This document shows, piece by piece, positions 53,465 to 62,813 of a DNA stretch of 64,000 bases (positions are counted from its first letter, which is position 1; each line of letters opens with the position of its first letter). The notes beneath the pieces were generated by a model. That model was not told the DNA's origin, did not search any database, and saw only the letters and a list, made by a program, of their open reading frames with translations. The DNA comes from Frateuria_A sp049727805. Lineage in GTDB: Bacteria > Pseudomonadota > Gammaproteobacteria > Xanthomonadales > Rhodanobacteraceae. Made by a program: the position numbers and the translations under genes. The stretch covers positions 1-64,000 of the forward strand of contig NZ_JBCNYA010000012.1 of NCBI RefSeq assembly GCF_049727805.1. The letters are read 5' to 3'.

Positions 53465-53537
53465 GCGCACTCCTGAGGCCCAGTCTGCCTCGGAGTCTAG
53501 GCGCGCGAGTGTGGGCGCGGCGTCCAGAGCGACGCGG

Positions 53538-54056
53538 TCATCGCGCCGCCTGCTGGGGGCCGGACGTCACCGAGGTATGGCCGTGTTCGCAGCGGAAGGT
53601 GAACACGTAGTCGAGGCTGAAGGGCTTGGCCTCGGTATCCACCGGATGGCTGGTGCCATCGGCGTCGGCGGCCCAACGGGTAATCGTCAGCGGGGTGTAG
53701 CGCCAGCCTTGGACGGCCCGGCGCACGGCGTCGGCGAAAGCCCGCTGCGTGGCCGGCGGGTTCATGCGCACCTCGTCGACGTTGCCCTGCGTGCCGACGA
53801 TCACCCGCGCCGGCAGCTCGATCCGCGCCGGGCAGGTGGTGAGCATGGCATCGGGATAAGCGGGTGGATCGTGCGCTTCGAGCGTCGCGCCCATGGCGAC
53901 CTGGCCCAAGGCGAGGTTGTAGTGCGCCAGGCCCGTATCGTTCGCGGTGCGGTAGCTGGCCGAACCGACGCCGGGCTCGGTGGACGGCTTCCGGGCCGTA
54001 TGGGCGCATCCGGCCAGCAGCGTGGCGGCGGCGAGCAGCGTGATGGCGCGGGTCAT
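53538..54056 (-). CDS. Lipoprotein with a TonB C-terminal-like domain
   Basis: Predicted lipoprotein of 172 residues; the lipobox LLAGC places the acylated cysteine at residue 16. The rest resembles the TonB C-terminal fold (YPDAMLTTCPARIELPARV, AVRRAVQGWRYTPLT), as in many energy-transducer-like proteins of this order. It has no membrane helix apart from the signal, so it is not itself a TonB. Role unknown. Confidence 0.8.
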   Translation of the reverse strand: MTRAITLLAAATLLAGCAHTARKPSTEPGVGSASYRTANDTGLAHYNLALGQVAMGATLEAHDPPAYPDAMLTTCPARIELPARVIVGTQGNVDEVRMNPPATQRAFADAVRRAVQGWRYTPLTITRWAADADGTSHPVDTEAKPFSLDYVFTFRCEHGHTSVTSGPQQAAR

Positions 54057-54129
54057 GGTCGGTCCTTCCTGGAGGCTCGGGCCAGCCTAGCCGGGAGCGC
54101 CGCAGGCGCCAATCCATGGGGTGCGCTCC

Positions 54130-54262
54130 GCTTTCCCTCCCTCCGGTGAGCGACCGGGGTGAGGAGCCCAGCTTACGAGGAAGCTCGGTGAGAGATGGCT
54201 TGGAAGCGGACCTTCCGCAAGAGTGGCCTCCCACCCTGACCCTCCCTCGGAGGGAAGAGGGA
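54130..54262. repeat. Degenerate REP-type palindromes downstream of the atp operon
   Basis: Decayed copies in opposite orientation (about 54130-54166 and 54229-54262, with CCCTCCCTCGGAGGGAAGAGGG) lie between the lipoprotein gene and the atp terminator. Nothing else is seen in 54057-54281. Confidence 0.6.
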
Positions 54263-54281
54263 ACTGGAGACTGCGGAAACG

Positions 54282-54308
54282 AAAACGCCGGCGCGAGGCC
54301 GGCGTTTT
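54282..54308 (-). terminator. Terminator of the atp operon
   Basis: AAAACGCCGGC (54282-54292) pairs exactly with GCCGGCGTTTT (54298-54308) around a 5-base loop; on the minus strand it ends in TTTTCGTTT, 18 bases beyond the atpC stop. Confidence 0.9.
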
Positions 54309-54326
54309 CTTCGGGCTTGGCAGCCG

Positions 54327-54755
54327 TCAGTGCTTGAGGTTCTTGCGCAGGCGCTCGAGCGCCTGCAGCTGGGTCAGCGCGGCGACCAGCTTGGCCTGCG
54401 CCTCGGCCACATCGATGGCGTCGGAGCGGTTGGCCAGGGCGTCTTCGGCTTCCTTCTTGGCGGCCAGCGCGGCAGCCTCGTCGATTTCCTCGGAACGCAC
54501 GGCCGTGTCGGCCAGCACGGTGACCGCGTGTGGCTGTACTTCCAGGATGCCGCCGCCGGTGACCGAGATGTCGACCTTCTCGCCGCCGGCCTCGGTCACG
54601 ACGACCTTACCGGGCTTCAGGCGGGTGATCAGCGGGGCGTGGCGGGGCGTGATGCCCAGCTCGCCCTGGTCGCCGGTGGCGACGACCATCGTGGCCTCGC
54701 CCGAATAGATCGCGGCTTCGGCGCTGACGACTTCGACGCGGATGGTGGTTGCCAT
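54327..54755 (-). CDS. atpC: F1Fo ATP synthase subunit epsilon
   Basis: Central-stalk subunit that links gamma to the c-ring and inhibits ATP hydrolysis. The 142-residue protein has the N-terminal beta domain (TIRVEVVSAEAAIYSGEA, GITPRHAPLIT) and a two-helix C-terminal region (about 88-140). Last gene of the operon. Confidence 0.96.
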   Translation of the reverse strand: MATTIRVEVVSAEAAIYSGEATMVVATGDQGELGITPRHAPLITRLKPGKVVVTEAGGEKVDISVTGGGILEVQPHAVTVLADTAVRSEEIDEAAALAAKKEAEDALANRSDAIDVAEAQAKLVAALTQLQALERLRKNLKH

Positions 54756-54808
54756 GGTGGTGTCTCGTTCTGCTCAGGGGAAGGCGGGCCGGACGGCCCG
54801 CCGTCGGA

Positions 54809-56242
54809 TCAGGCCGCCTTCTTGGCGGACATTTCCTCGCCCTTCTTGATCGCCTCGTCGATGCCGCCGACCATGTAGAACGCCTGCTCCGGCAGGTGGT
54901 CCACGTCGCCATCCACGATCATCTTGAAGCCGCGGATGGTCTCGGCCAGCGACACGTACTTGCCCGGCGCGCCGGTGAACACCTCGGCCACGTGGAACGG
55001 CTGGCTGAAGAAGCGCTCGCACTTGCGCGCGCGCGACACGACCTGCTTGTCTTCCTCGGACAGCTCGTCCATGCCCAGGATCGCGATGATGTCCTTGAGC
55101 TCCTTGTAGCGCTGCAGCGTGCCCTGCACGCGGCGGGCGACGTCGTAATGCTCGGCGCCGATGACGTTCGGATCGAGCTGGCGGCTGGTCGAGTCCAGCG
55201 GGTCCACCGCCGGGTAGATGCCCAGCGCGGCGATGTTGCGCGACAGCACCACGGTCGCATCCAAGTGGGCGAAGGTGGTCGCCGGCGACGGGTCGGTCAG
55301 GTCGTCCGCGGGCACGTACACGGCCTGAATCGAGGTGATCGAGCCGGTCTTGGTCGAGGTGATGCGTTCCTGCAGCACGCCCATTTCCTCGGCCAGGGTC
55401 GGCTGGTAGCCCACCGCCGACGGCATACGGCCGAGCAGCGCGGACACCTCGGTACCGGCCAGGGTGTAACGGTAGATGTTGTCGACGAACAGCAGCACGT
55501 CCTTGCCCTTGCCCGATGCGTCCTTCTGGTCGCGGAAGTACTCGGCCATGGTCAGGCCGGTCAGCGCGACGCGCAGACGGTTGCCCGGCGGCTCGTTCAT
55601 CTGGCCGTAGACCATCGCCACCTTCGACTCGGGCAGGTTGTCGAGCTTGACCACGCCCGCGTCCTGCATCTCGTGGTAGAAGTCGTTGCCCTCGCGGGTA
55701 CGCTCACCCACGCCGGCGAACACCGACAGGCCCGCGTGCTGGGTCGCGATGTTGTTGATCAGTTCGAGCATGTTGACGGTCTTGCCCACGCCGGCGCCGC
55801 CGAACAGGCCGACCTTGCCGCCCTTGGCGAACGGGCAGACCAGGTCGATCACCTTGATGCCGGTTTCCAGCAGCTCATTGGCGGCAGCCTGCTCGTCGTA
55901 GGTCGGCGCCTCGCGGTGGATGACCCAGTGGTCTTCCGCGTTGATCGGGCCGACTTCGTCGATGGGGTTGCCGAGCACGTCCATGATGCGGCCGAGCGTG
56001 GCGGCACCGACCGGCACCTTGATGCCTTCGCCGGTGTTGTGCGCGACCAGGCCGCGGCGCAGGCCTTCGGTGGAGCCCAGCGCGATGGTACGGACGACGC
56101 CGTCGCCCAGCACCTGCTGGACCTCCAGCGTGATGTCCATGCCGTCGATCTTCAGTGCGTCGTACACCTGCGGCACCTGATCGCGCGCGAACTCGACGTC
56201 GATGACCGCGCCGATGATCTGAACAACTTTGCCCTGGCTCAT
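54809..56242 (-). CDS. atpD: F1Fo ATP synthase subunit beta
   Basis: Catalytic subunit of F1. The 477-residue protein has Walker A GGAGVGKTV, the GERTREGND catalytic glutamate segment and the DELSEEDK segment. Length is slightly over the E. coli subunit. It lies 53 bases upstream of atpC. Confidence 0.98.
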   Translation of the reverse strand: MSQGKVVQIIGAVIDVEFARDQVPQVYDALKIDGMDITLEVQQVLGDGVVRTIALGSTEGLRRGLVAHNTGEGIKVPVGAATLGRIMDVLGNPIDEVGPINAEDHWVIHREAPTYDEQAAANELLETGIKVIDLVCPFAKGGKVGLFGGAGVGKTVNMLELINNIATQHAGLSVFAGVGERTREGNDFYHEMQDAGVVKLDNLPESKVAMVYGQMNEPPGNRLRVALTGLTMAEYFRDQKDASGKGKDVLLFVDNIYRYTLAGTEVSALLGRMPSAVGYQPTLAEEMGVLQERITSTKTGSITSIQAVYVPADDLTDPSPATTFAHLDATVVLSRNIAALGIYPAVDPLDSTSRQLDPNVIGAEHYDVARRVQGTLQRYKELKDIIAILGMDELSEEDKQVVSRARKCERFFSQPFHVAEVFTGAPGKYVSLAETIRGFKMIVDGDVDHLPEQAFYMVGGIDEAIKKGEEMSAKKAA

Positions 56243-56324
56243 GGATGTGCTCCGGATGGATCTTTTCAGTGTCTGTTTTCGGCGCCGCTACGCGTCGCCA
56301 CGAGTGATTGTTTGAGGCGCTGCC

Positions 56325-57242
56325 TTAGACCGCCGCGGCGCCGCCGACGATCTCGGAAATTTCCTGGGTGATCGCGGCCTGGCGTGCCTTGTTGTAGCTG
56401 AGCGTCAGTTCGGCGATGACCTTGTTGGCGTTGTCCGAGGCGCTCTTCATGGCGACCATGCGTGCCGCGTGCTCGCTGGCAAGGTTCTCCAGCACGCCCT
56501 GGTACACCACCGACTCGATGTAGCGGCCGAGCACGTGCTCGAGCACCGCGGCGGCATCGGGTTCGTAGATGTAGTCCCAGTCGTGGGTCTGTTCCAGCGT
56601 GATGCCGGCATAGGCCGACTCGCCCGCCTGCTGGTGTGCGGCCAGCTCGGCCGCCACCAGCGGCAGCGGCAGCAGCGCGTCGACCATCGGCTTCTGCGTC
56701 ATGGTGTTGACGAAGTCGTTGTAGGCCAGGAACACGCGGTCCAGGCCGTTGGCCGCATAGGCGTCCAGCACGACCTTGATCACGCCGACCAGCTGCTCGA
56801 GCTTGGGCCGCTCGCCCAGGTGGCTGACGCTGCCGACCAGGTTGACGCCCTTGATGCGGCGGAAGAACTGGATCGCCTTCTGGCCGATGGCGACAACGTC
56901 GACCTGCACACCCTTGTCCTGCCACTCGCGCACGGCCGGCAGCACGCGGCGGAAAAGGTTGGAGTTCAGGCCGCCGCAGAGGCCGCGGTCGGTGGAGATC
57001 ACGATGAAGGCCACGCGCGTCACGTTCTCGCGCTCGACCAGGAACGGATGCTTGAAGTCCGTGTTGGCCTGGGCCACGTGGGCGATCACCCGGCGCATCA
57101 TCCGCGCATACGGACGCGAGGCCTTCATCAGGTCCTGCGCCTTGCGGATCTTCGAGGCCGAGACCATCTCGAGCGCACGCGTCACCTTGCGCATGTTCTG
57201 CGTGCTCTTGATCTTGGTTTTGATTTCGCGTCCGCTTGCCAT
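56325..57242 (-). CDS. atpG: F1Fo ATP synthase subunit gamma
   Basis: Rotating central shaft of F1, 305 residues. The N-terminal helix MASGREIKTKIKSTQNMRKVTRA in outline and the C-terminal helix SYNKARQAAITQEISEIVGGAAA-type ending form the coiled coil; the middle is the Rossmann-like domain (ISTDRGLCGGLN). About 15 residues longer than the E. coli protein, mostly around 195-215. Confidence 0.97.
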   Translation of the reverse strand: MASGREIKTKIKSTQNMRKVTRALEMVSASKIRKAQDLMKASRPYARMMRRVIAHVAQANTDFKHPFLVERENVTRVAFIVISTDRGLCGGLNSNLFRRVLPAVREWQDKGVQVDVVAIGQKAIQFFRRIKGVNLVGSVSHLGERPKLEQLVGVIKVVLDAYAANGLDRVFLAYNDFVNTMTQKPMVDALLPLPLVAAELAAHQQAGESAYAGITLEQTHDWDYIYEPDAAAVLEHVLGRYIESVVYQGVLENLASEHAARMVAMKSASDNANKVIAELTLSYNKARQAAITQEISEIVGGAAAV

Positions 57243-57330
57243 CTGTCTGCTCTTGGGTTCGACCTGCGTGGGGCGGACTCAATGTCCGCCGTCAACGTGC
57301 GCGGCGGGCCTCAAGGCCCACCGGCGGGGT

Positions 57331-58881
57331 TCACCAGGAACCGGTCTTCTTGTACTCGTCCAGGCCGCTCTTGAAGACGCCCTCGATCTCGCCGTTCCAG
57401 TCGCCGGTGGCGACGATCTTCTTCATCAGTTCCTCGTGGTTCTGATGGAAGAACGCGTGCAGGCCACGCTCGAAGTCCAGCACCTTGCCGACCGGCAGGT
57501 CGTCCAGGTAGCCCTTCTCGGCGGCGTACACCGACAGCGCGAGCTCGGCGATCGACAGCGGTGCGTACTGCTTCTGCTTCATCAACTCGGTCACGCGCTG
57601 GCCACGGTCGAGCTGGGCGCGGGTGGCCGGGTCCAGGTCCGAGGCAAACTGCGCGAACGCCGCCAGCTCGCGGAACTGCGCCAGCGACAGCTTCACGCCG
57701 CCGGAGAGCTTCTTGACGATCTTGGTCTGGGCAGCACCGCCCACGCGCGACACCGAGATACCGGCGTTCACGGCCGGACGGATGCCGGCGTTGAACAGGT
57801 CGGTCTCCAGGAAGATCTGGCCGTCGGTGATGGAGATCACGTTGGTCGGCACGAACGCCGACACGTCGCCCGCCTGGGTCTCGATGATCGGCAACGCGGT
57901 GAGCGAGCCGGTCTTGCCCTTGACCTCACCGTTGGTTTCCTTCTCGACGTAGGCCTCGTTCACGCGCGCGGCGCGCTCGAGCAGGCGCGAGTGCAGGTAG
58001 AACACGTCGCCCGGGTAGGCTTCGCGACCCGGCGGGCGCTTGAGCAGCAGCGAGATCTGGCGGTACGCCACGGCCTGCTTGGACAGGTCGTCGTACACGA
58101 TCAGCGCGTCTTCACCGCGGTCGCGGAAGTACTCGCCCATGGCACAACCGGAATACGGCGCGATGTACTGCAGCGCGGCCGACTCGGAGGCCGAAGCGAC
58201 GACCACGATGGTGTTGGCCAGTGCGCCGTTTTCTTCCAGCTTGCGCACCACGTTGGCGATCGACGAGCGCTTCTGGCCGATCGCGACGTAGATGCTGTAG
58301 ATGCCCGAGTTCTTCTGGTTGATGATCGCGTCGATCGCAACGGCAGTCTTGCCGGTCTGGCGGTCGCCGATGATCAACTCGCGCTGGCCGCGGCCGATCG
58401 GGATCATCGAGTCGATCGCCTTGTAGCCGGTCTGCACCGGCTGGTCGACCGACTTGCGCCACACCACGCCCGGCGCGACCTTCTCGATCGGCGAGGTCTT
58501 CTTCGCGGCGATCGGGCCCTTGCCGTCGATCGGGTTGCCCAGCGCGTCGACGACGCGGCCAAGCAGCTCCGGACCGACCGGCACTTCGAGGATGCGGCCG
58601 GTGGTCTTGGCGGTGTCGCCTTCCTTCAGGTGCTGGAACTCACCCAGCACCACGGCGCCGACCGAGTCGCGCTCGAGGTTCAGCGCGAGCGCGAAGGCGT
58701 TGCCCGGCAGCTCGATCATTTCGCCCTGCATCACGTCGGCCAGGCCGTGGATGCGCACGATGCCGTCGGACACGCTGATGATGGTGCCTTCGTTTCGCGC
58801 CTCGGCACCGAGCTTGAACTGCTCGATGCGGCTCTTGATCAGTTCGCTGATCTCGGACGGGTTCAGAGTGGTGCTGGACAT
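57331..58881 (-). CDS. atpA: F1Fo ATP synthase subunit alpha
   Basis: Non-catalytic nucleotide-binding subunit of F1, 516 residues. Walker A GDRQTGKTAVA, the arginine-finger segment with SISRVGGAAQ-type pattern (here SVSRVGGAAQTK) and the N-terminal TLNPSEISELIKSRIEQF are present. It sits between atpH and atpG in the standard order. Confidence 0.98.
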   Translation of the reverse strand: MSSTTLNPSEISELIKSRIEQFKLGAEARNEGTIISVSDGIVRIHGLADVMQGEMIELPGNAFALALNLERDSVGAVVLGEFQHLKEGDTAKTTGRILEVPVGPELLGRVVDALGNPIDGKGPIAAKKTSPIEKVAPGVVWRKSVDQPVQTGYKAIDSMIPIGRGQRELIIGDRQTGKTAVAIDAIINQKNSGIYSIYVAIGQKRSSIANVVRKLEENGALANTIVVVASASESAALQYIAPYSGCAMGEYFRDRGEDALIVYDDLSKQAVAYRQISLLLKRPPGREAYPGDVFYLHSRLLERAARVNEAYVEKETNGEVKGKTGSLTALPIIETQAGDVSAFVPTNVISITDGQIFLETDLFNAGIRPAVNAGISVSRVGGAAQTKIVKKLSGGVKLSLAQFRELAAFAQFASDLDPATRAQLDRGQRVTELMKQKQYAPLSIAELALSVYAAEKGYLDDLPVGKVLDFERGLHAFFHQNHEELMKKIVATGDWNGEIEGVFKSGLDEYKKTGSW

Positions 58882-59003
58882 GGTCGCTTTCCTGAATTTG
58901 GGAATGCTTTTTCAAGAGTCCGACCCCATGGCCGGTGTGCTCTTCGATGTTTACTCAGCGCCGGTTTCCAGCGCTGCCTCGCGGCCCGCAAGCCGCGCTT
59001 GAA

Positions 59004-59537
59004 TCAACTTGCCAGTGCGCTGGCGAGGCGCTGCAGGCGGCCGCGCGCGGAGCCGTCGATCACCTCGCTGCCGGTATCGATCACCACGCCGCCGAGAAGC
59101 GCCGGGTCGACCTTGGCCTCTAGCTCGATCTCGCGCTTGAAGCGGCGCTTGAGCGACGCCTTCAGCTGCTCGGCCTGGGTGGCATCCAGCGCCATCGCGC
59201 TGGTCACCTTTACCTTCAGCTGCGAACCTGCCTCGCGCTTGTGCTCCTCGTACAGCTCGGCCACTTCCGGCAACAGCGCCAGGCGGCGCTGTTCGGCCAG
59301 CGTCTGCAGGAACTGCGCGAACGCGGTATCCGCACCCATGCCCTGCGGCAGGTGCAACGCCACCAGCTGCGCCGGCTGCACGCGCGGATCGCCGACCAGC
59401 GCGGAAACGCGCGGATCCTTCGCCACCGCGGCGGCGAAGCCGAACGCCTGCGACCATTCGCCGAGTGTGCCGGCCTCGTGCGCCAGCTCGAAAGCGGCGC
59501 GCGCGTACGGACGGGCGAGGGTGATTGCCTGGGCCAT
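59004..59537 (-). CDS. atpH: F1Fo ATP synthase subunit delta
   Basis: Peripheral-stalk subunit that ties subunit b to the top of F1, 177 residues. N-terminal TLARPYARAAFELA and C-terminal GGVVIDTGSEVIDGS motifs are typical. Two bases separate the atpF stop from its start codon. Confidence 0.96.
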   Translation of the reverse strand: MAQAITLARPYARAAFELAHEAGTLGEWSQAFGFAAAVAKDPRVSALVGDPRVQPAQLVALHLPQGMGADTAFAQFLQTLAEQRRLALLPEVAELYEEHKREAGSQLKVKVTSAMALDATQAEQLKASLKRRFKREIELEAKVDPALLGGVVIDTGSEVIDGSARGRLQRLASALAS

Positions 59538-59539
59538 GG

Positions 59540-60010
59540 TCAGATTTCCGTGGCGAGCTGGTCGAGCAAGGCCTTGTGCGCGGCCGGGTCGATCTCGCGC
59601 TGCACGATCTTGGCGGCGCCCTGCACGGCGAGCGCGCCGACCTTCTCGCGCAGCTCTTCGCGGGCACGCTGGGCCATCGAGGCGATGTCGTCCTGCGCGC
59701 TGGCCTTCAGGCGGTTGATCTCGCCGATGGCGTCGGCGCGGGCCTTGTCAAGGATCTGGTTGGCCTGCTGCTGGGCGCGATCGATGATCTCGGCCGCCTG
59801 CTGGCGCGCCACCTTGATCTCGGCGGCCACCTTGCTGTCGGCATCGCGCAGCTCGGCGCGGGCGCGCTCGGCGGCATCGAGGCCTTCGGCGATCTTGAGC
59901 TGGCGCTCCTCGATGGCCTTGTTGATGTGCGGCCAGATGAACTGGACCGTGAACCAGATCAGGATCGCGAAGGCGATCATTTCGCCGATCAAGGTCGCGT
60001 TGAAATCCAT
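59540..60010 (-). CDS. atpF: F1Fo ATP synthase subunit b
   Basis: Peripheral-stalk subunit, 156 residues, one N-terminal membrane helix (about 8-25, IGEMIAFAILIWFTVQFIW in outline) and a long charged alpha-helical stator arm. Only one b gene is present, so it should act as a homodimer. Confidence 0.96.
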   Translation of the reverse strand: MDFNATLIGEMIAFAILIWFTVQFIWPHINKAIEERQLKIAEGLDAAERARAELRDADSKVAAEIKVARQQAAEIIDRAQQQANQILDKARADAIGEINRLKASAQDDIASMAQRAREELREKVGALAVQGAAKIVQREIDPAAHKALLDQLATEI

Positions 60011-60103
60011 CGCTGCGTTACCTGTAAATGCGGGGTGGTACGGATACGGGCGCCGCTGTCGCGGGCGCCCGTAGGGGAGCGGCGCGCAGGCGCCGCCTCG
60101 TGC

Positions 60104-60382
60104 TTACTTCGCCGTCAGGGCCGACAGCAGCGGGTTGGCCACCGCGAAGTACATCGCCAGCGCCACGCCGATCAGGAACGCCGCGTCGATCAGGCCGGCG
60201 AGCAGGAACATGCGGCCCTGCAGCAGCGGCACCAGCTCCGGCTGGCGGGCAGCGGCTTCCAGGAACTTCGAACCCATGACGCCGATACCGATACAGGCGC
60301 CGAGGGCGCCCAGGCCGATGATCAGGCCCAGCGCGATGGCGGTGAAACCCTGGATTTGCGCGATTTGAACGATAGCTTCCAC
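60104..60382 (-). CDS. atpE: F1Fo ATP synthase subunit c
   Basis: Ring-forming proteolipid, 92 residues, two membrane helices joined by the polar loop ARQPEL. The ion-binding acid is Asp66 in AGLIDAAFL, and the surrounding residues look like a proton-type rather than a sodium-type ring. About a dozen residues longer than E. coli subunit c. Confidence 0.96.
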   Translation of the reverse strand: MEAIVQIAQIQGFTAIALGLIIGLGALGACIGIGVMGSKFLEAAARQPELVPLLQGRMFLLAGLIDAAFLIGVALAMYFAVANPLLSALTAK

Positions 60383-60436
60383 GACGATCTCCTCAGAAAG
60401 AAAAGCTTGTGTTGTTCGATGAAAAAGAACTGCAGG

Positions 60437-61243
60437 TCAGTGGTGGTCGTGAGCCATCGAGATATACACGACGGTCAGCACCATGAAGATGAAGGCCTGG
60501 ATCGAAATGATCAGGATGTGGAAGATGCCCCACACGGTGTAGCCGATGATGCCCATGCCATACAGCGCCCAGCTGCCGGCGGTGAACAACCCCGCGATCA
60601 GCATGAACACGAGCTCGCCGGCGTACATGTTGCCGAACAGTCGCATCGCCAGGCTCACCGGCTTGGAGAGCAGCTCGACCAGGTTCAGCGCAAAATTGGG
60701 AATCCACAGCAGCGGGTGCTTGCCGAACGGTGCGGTGAACATCTCATGCATGTAGCCGCTGAAGCCCTTGGCCTTGAAGCTGTAGAAGATGATCAGGATC
60801 AACACCGTCAGCGACATCGCGAACGTCATGTTGATGTCGGCCGTGGGCACGGCGCGGAAATGGCCGATGCCGAACTTCTCGGTGATCCAGGGCAGCAGGT
60901 CCACCGGCAGCAGGTCCATCGCGTTCATCAGGAACACCCAGACGAACACGGTCAGCGCCAACGGACCCAGTACACGGCGATCGCCGTGGAACACGTCCTT
61001 GACCTGGCCGTCGACGAACTCCAGCACGATCTCGACGAAGGCCTGGCCCTTGCCCGGCACGCCAGCCGTCGCCTTGCGAGCCTTCATCCAGAACCAAAGG
61101 CAGAACAATACGCCGAGCACCAGCGACACGGTGACCGAATCGATGTGCACCGCCCAGAAGCCTTCCGGACTCGTATGCGGAGTCAGGTGCTTGAGGTGGT
61201 GGGAGATGTATTCGGTAAGACCGCCCTGCGGCTCGCTTGCCAT
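60437..61243 (-). CDS. atpB: F1Fo ATP synthase subunit a
   Basis: Stator channel subunit, 268 residues, five or six membrane helices. The essential arginine lies in SLAMRLFGNMYAGE and the N-terminus has the HLTPHTSPEGFWAVHIDS segment common to proteobacterial AtpB. It starts 3 bases after the atpI stop. Confidence 0.96.
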   Translation of the reverse strand: MASEPQGGLTEYISHHLKHLTPHTSPEGFWAVHIDSVTVSLVLGVLFCLWFWMKARKATAGVPGKGQAFVEIVLEFVDGQVKDVFHGDRRVLGPLALTVFVWVFLMNAMDLLPVDLLPWITEKFGIGHFRAVPTADINMTFAMSLTVLILIIFYSFKAKGFSGYMHEMFTAPFGKHPLLWIPNFALNLVELLSKPVSLAMRLFGNMYAGELVFMLIAGLFTAGSWALYGMGIIGYTVWGIFHILIISIQAFIFMVLTVVYISMAHDHH

Positions 61244-61246
61244 GTG

Positions 61247-61636
61247 TCAACCCTTGAATCGAAACGCCAGCAGATGAACCGCGTAAGCAGCCGCCAGCCC
61301 CGTAATGGCGGCCAGCGGCGGCAGCTTCAGTTTGATCAGGATCACGCCCATCCCTCCGATGACCGCGATCCACTTGAGGATCATGCCCATCAGCAGCCGG
61401 CCCAGCGCCATGCCTGCCCCGTGCATCCCGGCGAAGGCCCGCGCGCCAAGCAGCGCGTTGCCCAGCGCCACCACGAGGGCGCCTGCAAGAGCCGCCAAGG
61501 CTTCGCGGCGCCCCTGCATCAGGAAGACGAGGCCGACCAGCGCAGCCACCGCGACCTGCCACATCACGATGCGCAGGGCCAGGCGACGACCGGAGGCAAG
61601 ACTGTTGAGCACGTGTGTTCCCGCGCGGCTTCGCAC
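61247..61636 (-). CDS. atpI: ATP synthase assembly protein AtpI
   Basis: Small membrane protein that helps subunit c insertion and ring assembly, 129 residues with four hydrophobic segments (VAVAALVGLVFLM, AALAGALVVALGNALLGA, ILKWIAVIGGMGVI, AITGLAAAYAVHLLAF). I use the GTG at 61636 behind AAGGG; another GTG at 61612 with GGGAA just upstream would start VLNSLASGRR and is a fair alternative. First gene of the atp operon. Confidence 0.88.
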   Translation of the reverse strand: MRSRAGTHVLNSLASGRRLALRIVMWQVAVAALVGLVFLMQGRREALAALAGALVVALGNALLGARAFAGMHGAGMALGRLLMGMILKWIAVIGGMGVILIKLKLPPLAAITGLAAAYAVHLLAFRFKG

Positions 61637-61680
61637 CAGGCGTCACCCTTGCAGCTACGGGCCACGATCCAATCCGCAAA

Positions 61681-61710
61681 AGTATATCAGCCGGCCGTTT
61701 GGACCGACAA
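61681..61710 (-). promoter_or_regulatory. Putative sigma-70 promoter of the atp operon
   Basis: On the minus strand TTGTCG (61705-61710) and TATACT (61681-61686) are 18 bp apart and lie 45 bases upstream of the atpI GTG. Confidence 0.75.
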
Positions 61711-61792
61711 GCCGCGAGGGCTGCGACATCTTGTCGTGCGGGCGCTAGCGTTCACTTCCCGTGACGCCGCAAGTTCCTGCAGCAACGCCCAC

Positions 61793-61821
61793 AAAAAAGG
61801 GCCGGACGGCAAGTCCGGCCC
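61793..61821 (-). terminator. Terminator of the phasin gene
   Basis: GGGCCGGAC (61799-61807) pairs with GTCCGGCCC (61813-61821); on the minus strand the stem is followed by six or more T residues. Confidence 0.92.
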
Positions 61822-61869
61822 AGGGAGCGCGTCCCGGCGGGGAGGGGATGGGGACGCGGGCAGAAGTCC

Positions 61870-62250
61870 TTACTTGGCAGCCTTGCGGCCGCCCGCGGCG
61901 GTCGCGGTGACCGGGTCGTTGGCGGCCTGCAGCGGCTGCACCAGCGCGCCGAGCGACTCGGCGGTCTGCTTGCCCACGGCGACCAGGCCCTGGGTCAGCA
62001 CGACGGTCTGTTCGGCCTGCGTACGGCCAAGCGCCACACTCTTGTCCCACAGGCCGCGCAGCGCTTCGGCGTCACGCGCCTCGCCGGCGGCGGACAGGAA
62101 CTCGGCGGCCGAGCGGGACTGCTGCTCCAGCGCGCCCAACTGCAGGCTGGCCGCCTGCTCCAGGCCCTTGAGGACCAGCGCCTGGGCCTTGAAGGCGTTG
62201 TCGGCGAACTGGCGGGCGTAGGCAAACACGGAGGAATCGAACTGGGTCAT
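61870..62250 (-). CDS. Phasin-family protein
   Basis: Small helical protein of 126 residues with the phasin pattern (FAYARQFADNAFKAQALVLKGLEQ, LWDKSVALGRTQAEQTVVL in outline) and a short basic C-terminus (GGRKAAK). Phasins coat polyhydroxyalkanoate granules, but related proteins occur without them, and no PHA synthase is in this window. GAGGGA precedes the ATG. It is a single gene with its own terminator. Confidence 0.87.
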   Translation of the reverse strand: MTQFDSSVFAYARQFADNAFKAQALVLKGLEQAASLQLGALEQQSRSAAEFLSAAGEARDAEALRGLWDKSVALGRTQAEQTVVLTQGLVAVGKQTAESLGALVQPLQAANDPVTATAAGGRKAAK

Positions 62251-62367
62251 GGCTTGTCCCTCTCGGGAGTCTTGGGAGTGGAACAAGCCTAGCAGGTTAT
62301 TTTGTGCAATGCAACATCGCTGGAACAGCTTCACGCAAAGAAATGCACCAGCCTATTTTGCAGCGCG

Positions 62368-62730
62368 TCAGAAGCTCGCCCGGCTGCAGCTGGCCGCCGA
62401 CGTGCAGGTCTCGTGCACCACGACCCGGTCCAGCCCGGACAATCGGGCTTCCAGCCGTCGGAAGATCCAGCGCGCCAGCATTTCGCTCGTCGGATTCTCG
62501 AGCCCGTCGATCTCATTGAGATAGTGATGGTCCAGTTGCTCGAACAACGGCGCGAAGGCGCTTTTGATGTCGGCAAAGTCCATCACCCAGCCGAGCGCCG
62601 GATCGGGCTCGCCCTCGACGTGGATCTCGATCCGAAACGAGTGTCCGTGCAGGCGCGCGCACTTGTGGCCGGCCGGCACGTTGGGCAGCCGATGCGCCGC
62701 CTCGATCTGGAAGACTTTATGGATGTGCAT
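62368..62730 (-). CDS. queD: 6-carboxytetrahydropterin synthase QueD
   Basis: Zinc enzyme of the queuosine pathway that turns dihydroneopterin triphosphate into 6-carboxytetrahydropterin. The 120-residue protein has the zinc histidines in AAHRLPN and LHGHSF, the catalytic cysteine in GHKCARLHGH, and a conserved glutamate in VVVHETCTS. No other queuosine genes lie nearby. Confidence 0.94.
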   Translation of the reverse strand: MHIHKVFQIEAAHRLPNVPAGHKCARLHGHSFRIEIHVEGEPDPALGWVMDFADIKSAFAPLFEQLDHHYLNEIDGLENPTSEMLARWIFRRLEARLSGLDRVVVHETCTSAASCSRASF

Positions 62731-62813
62731 GACGGCATTGTACGGTCGCCCGCGACCCGAGCCCGGACGACGAAGACAATTTAAGGAGCGAAAGGCACGG
62801 CGCCGAGGGCGCG

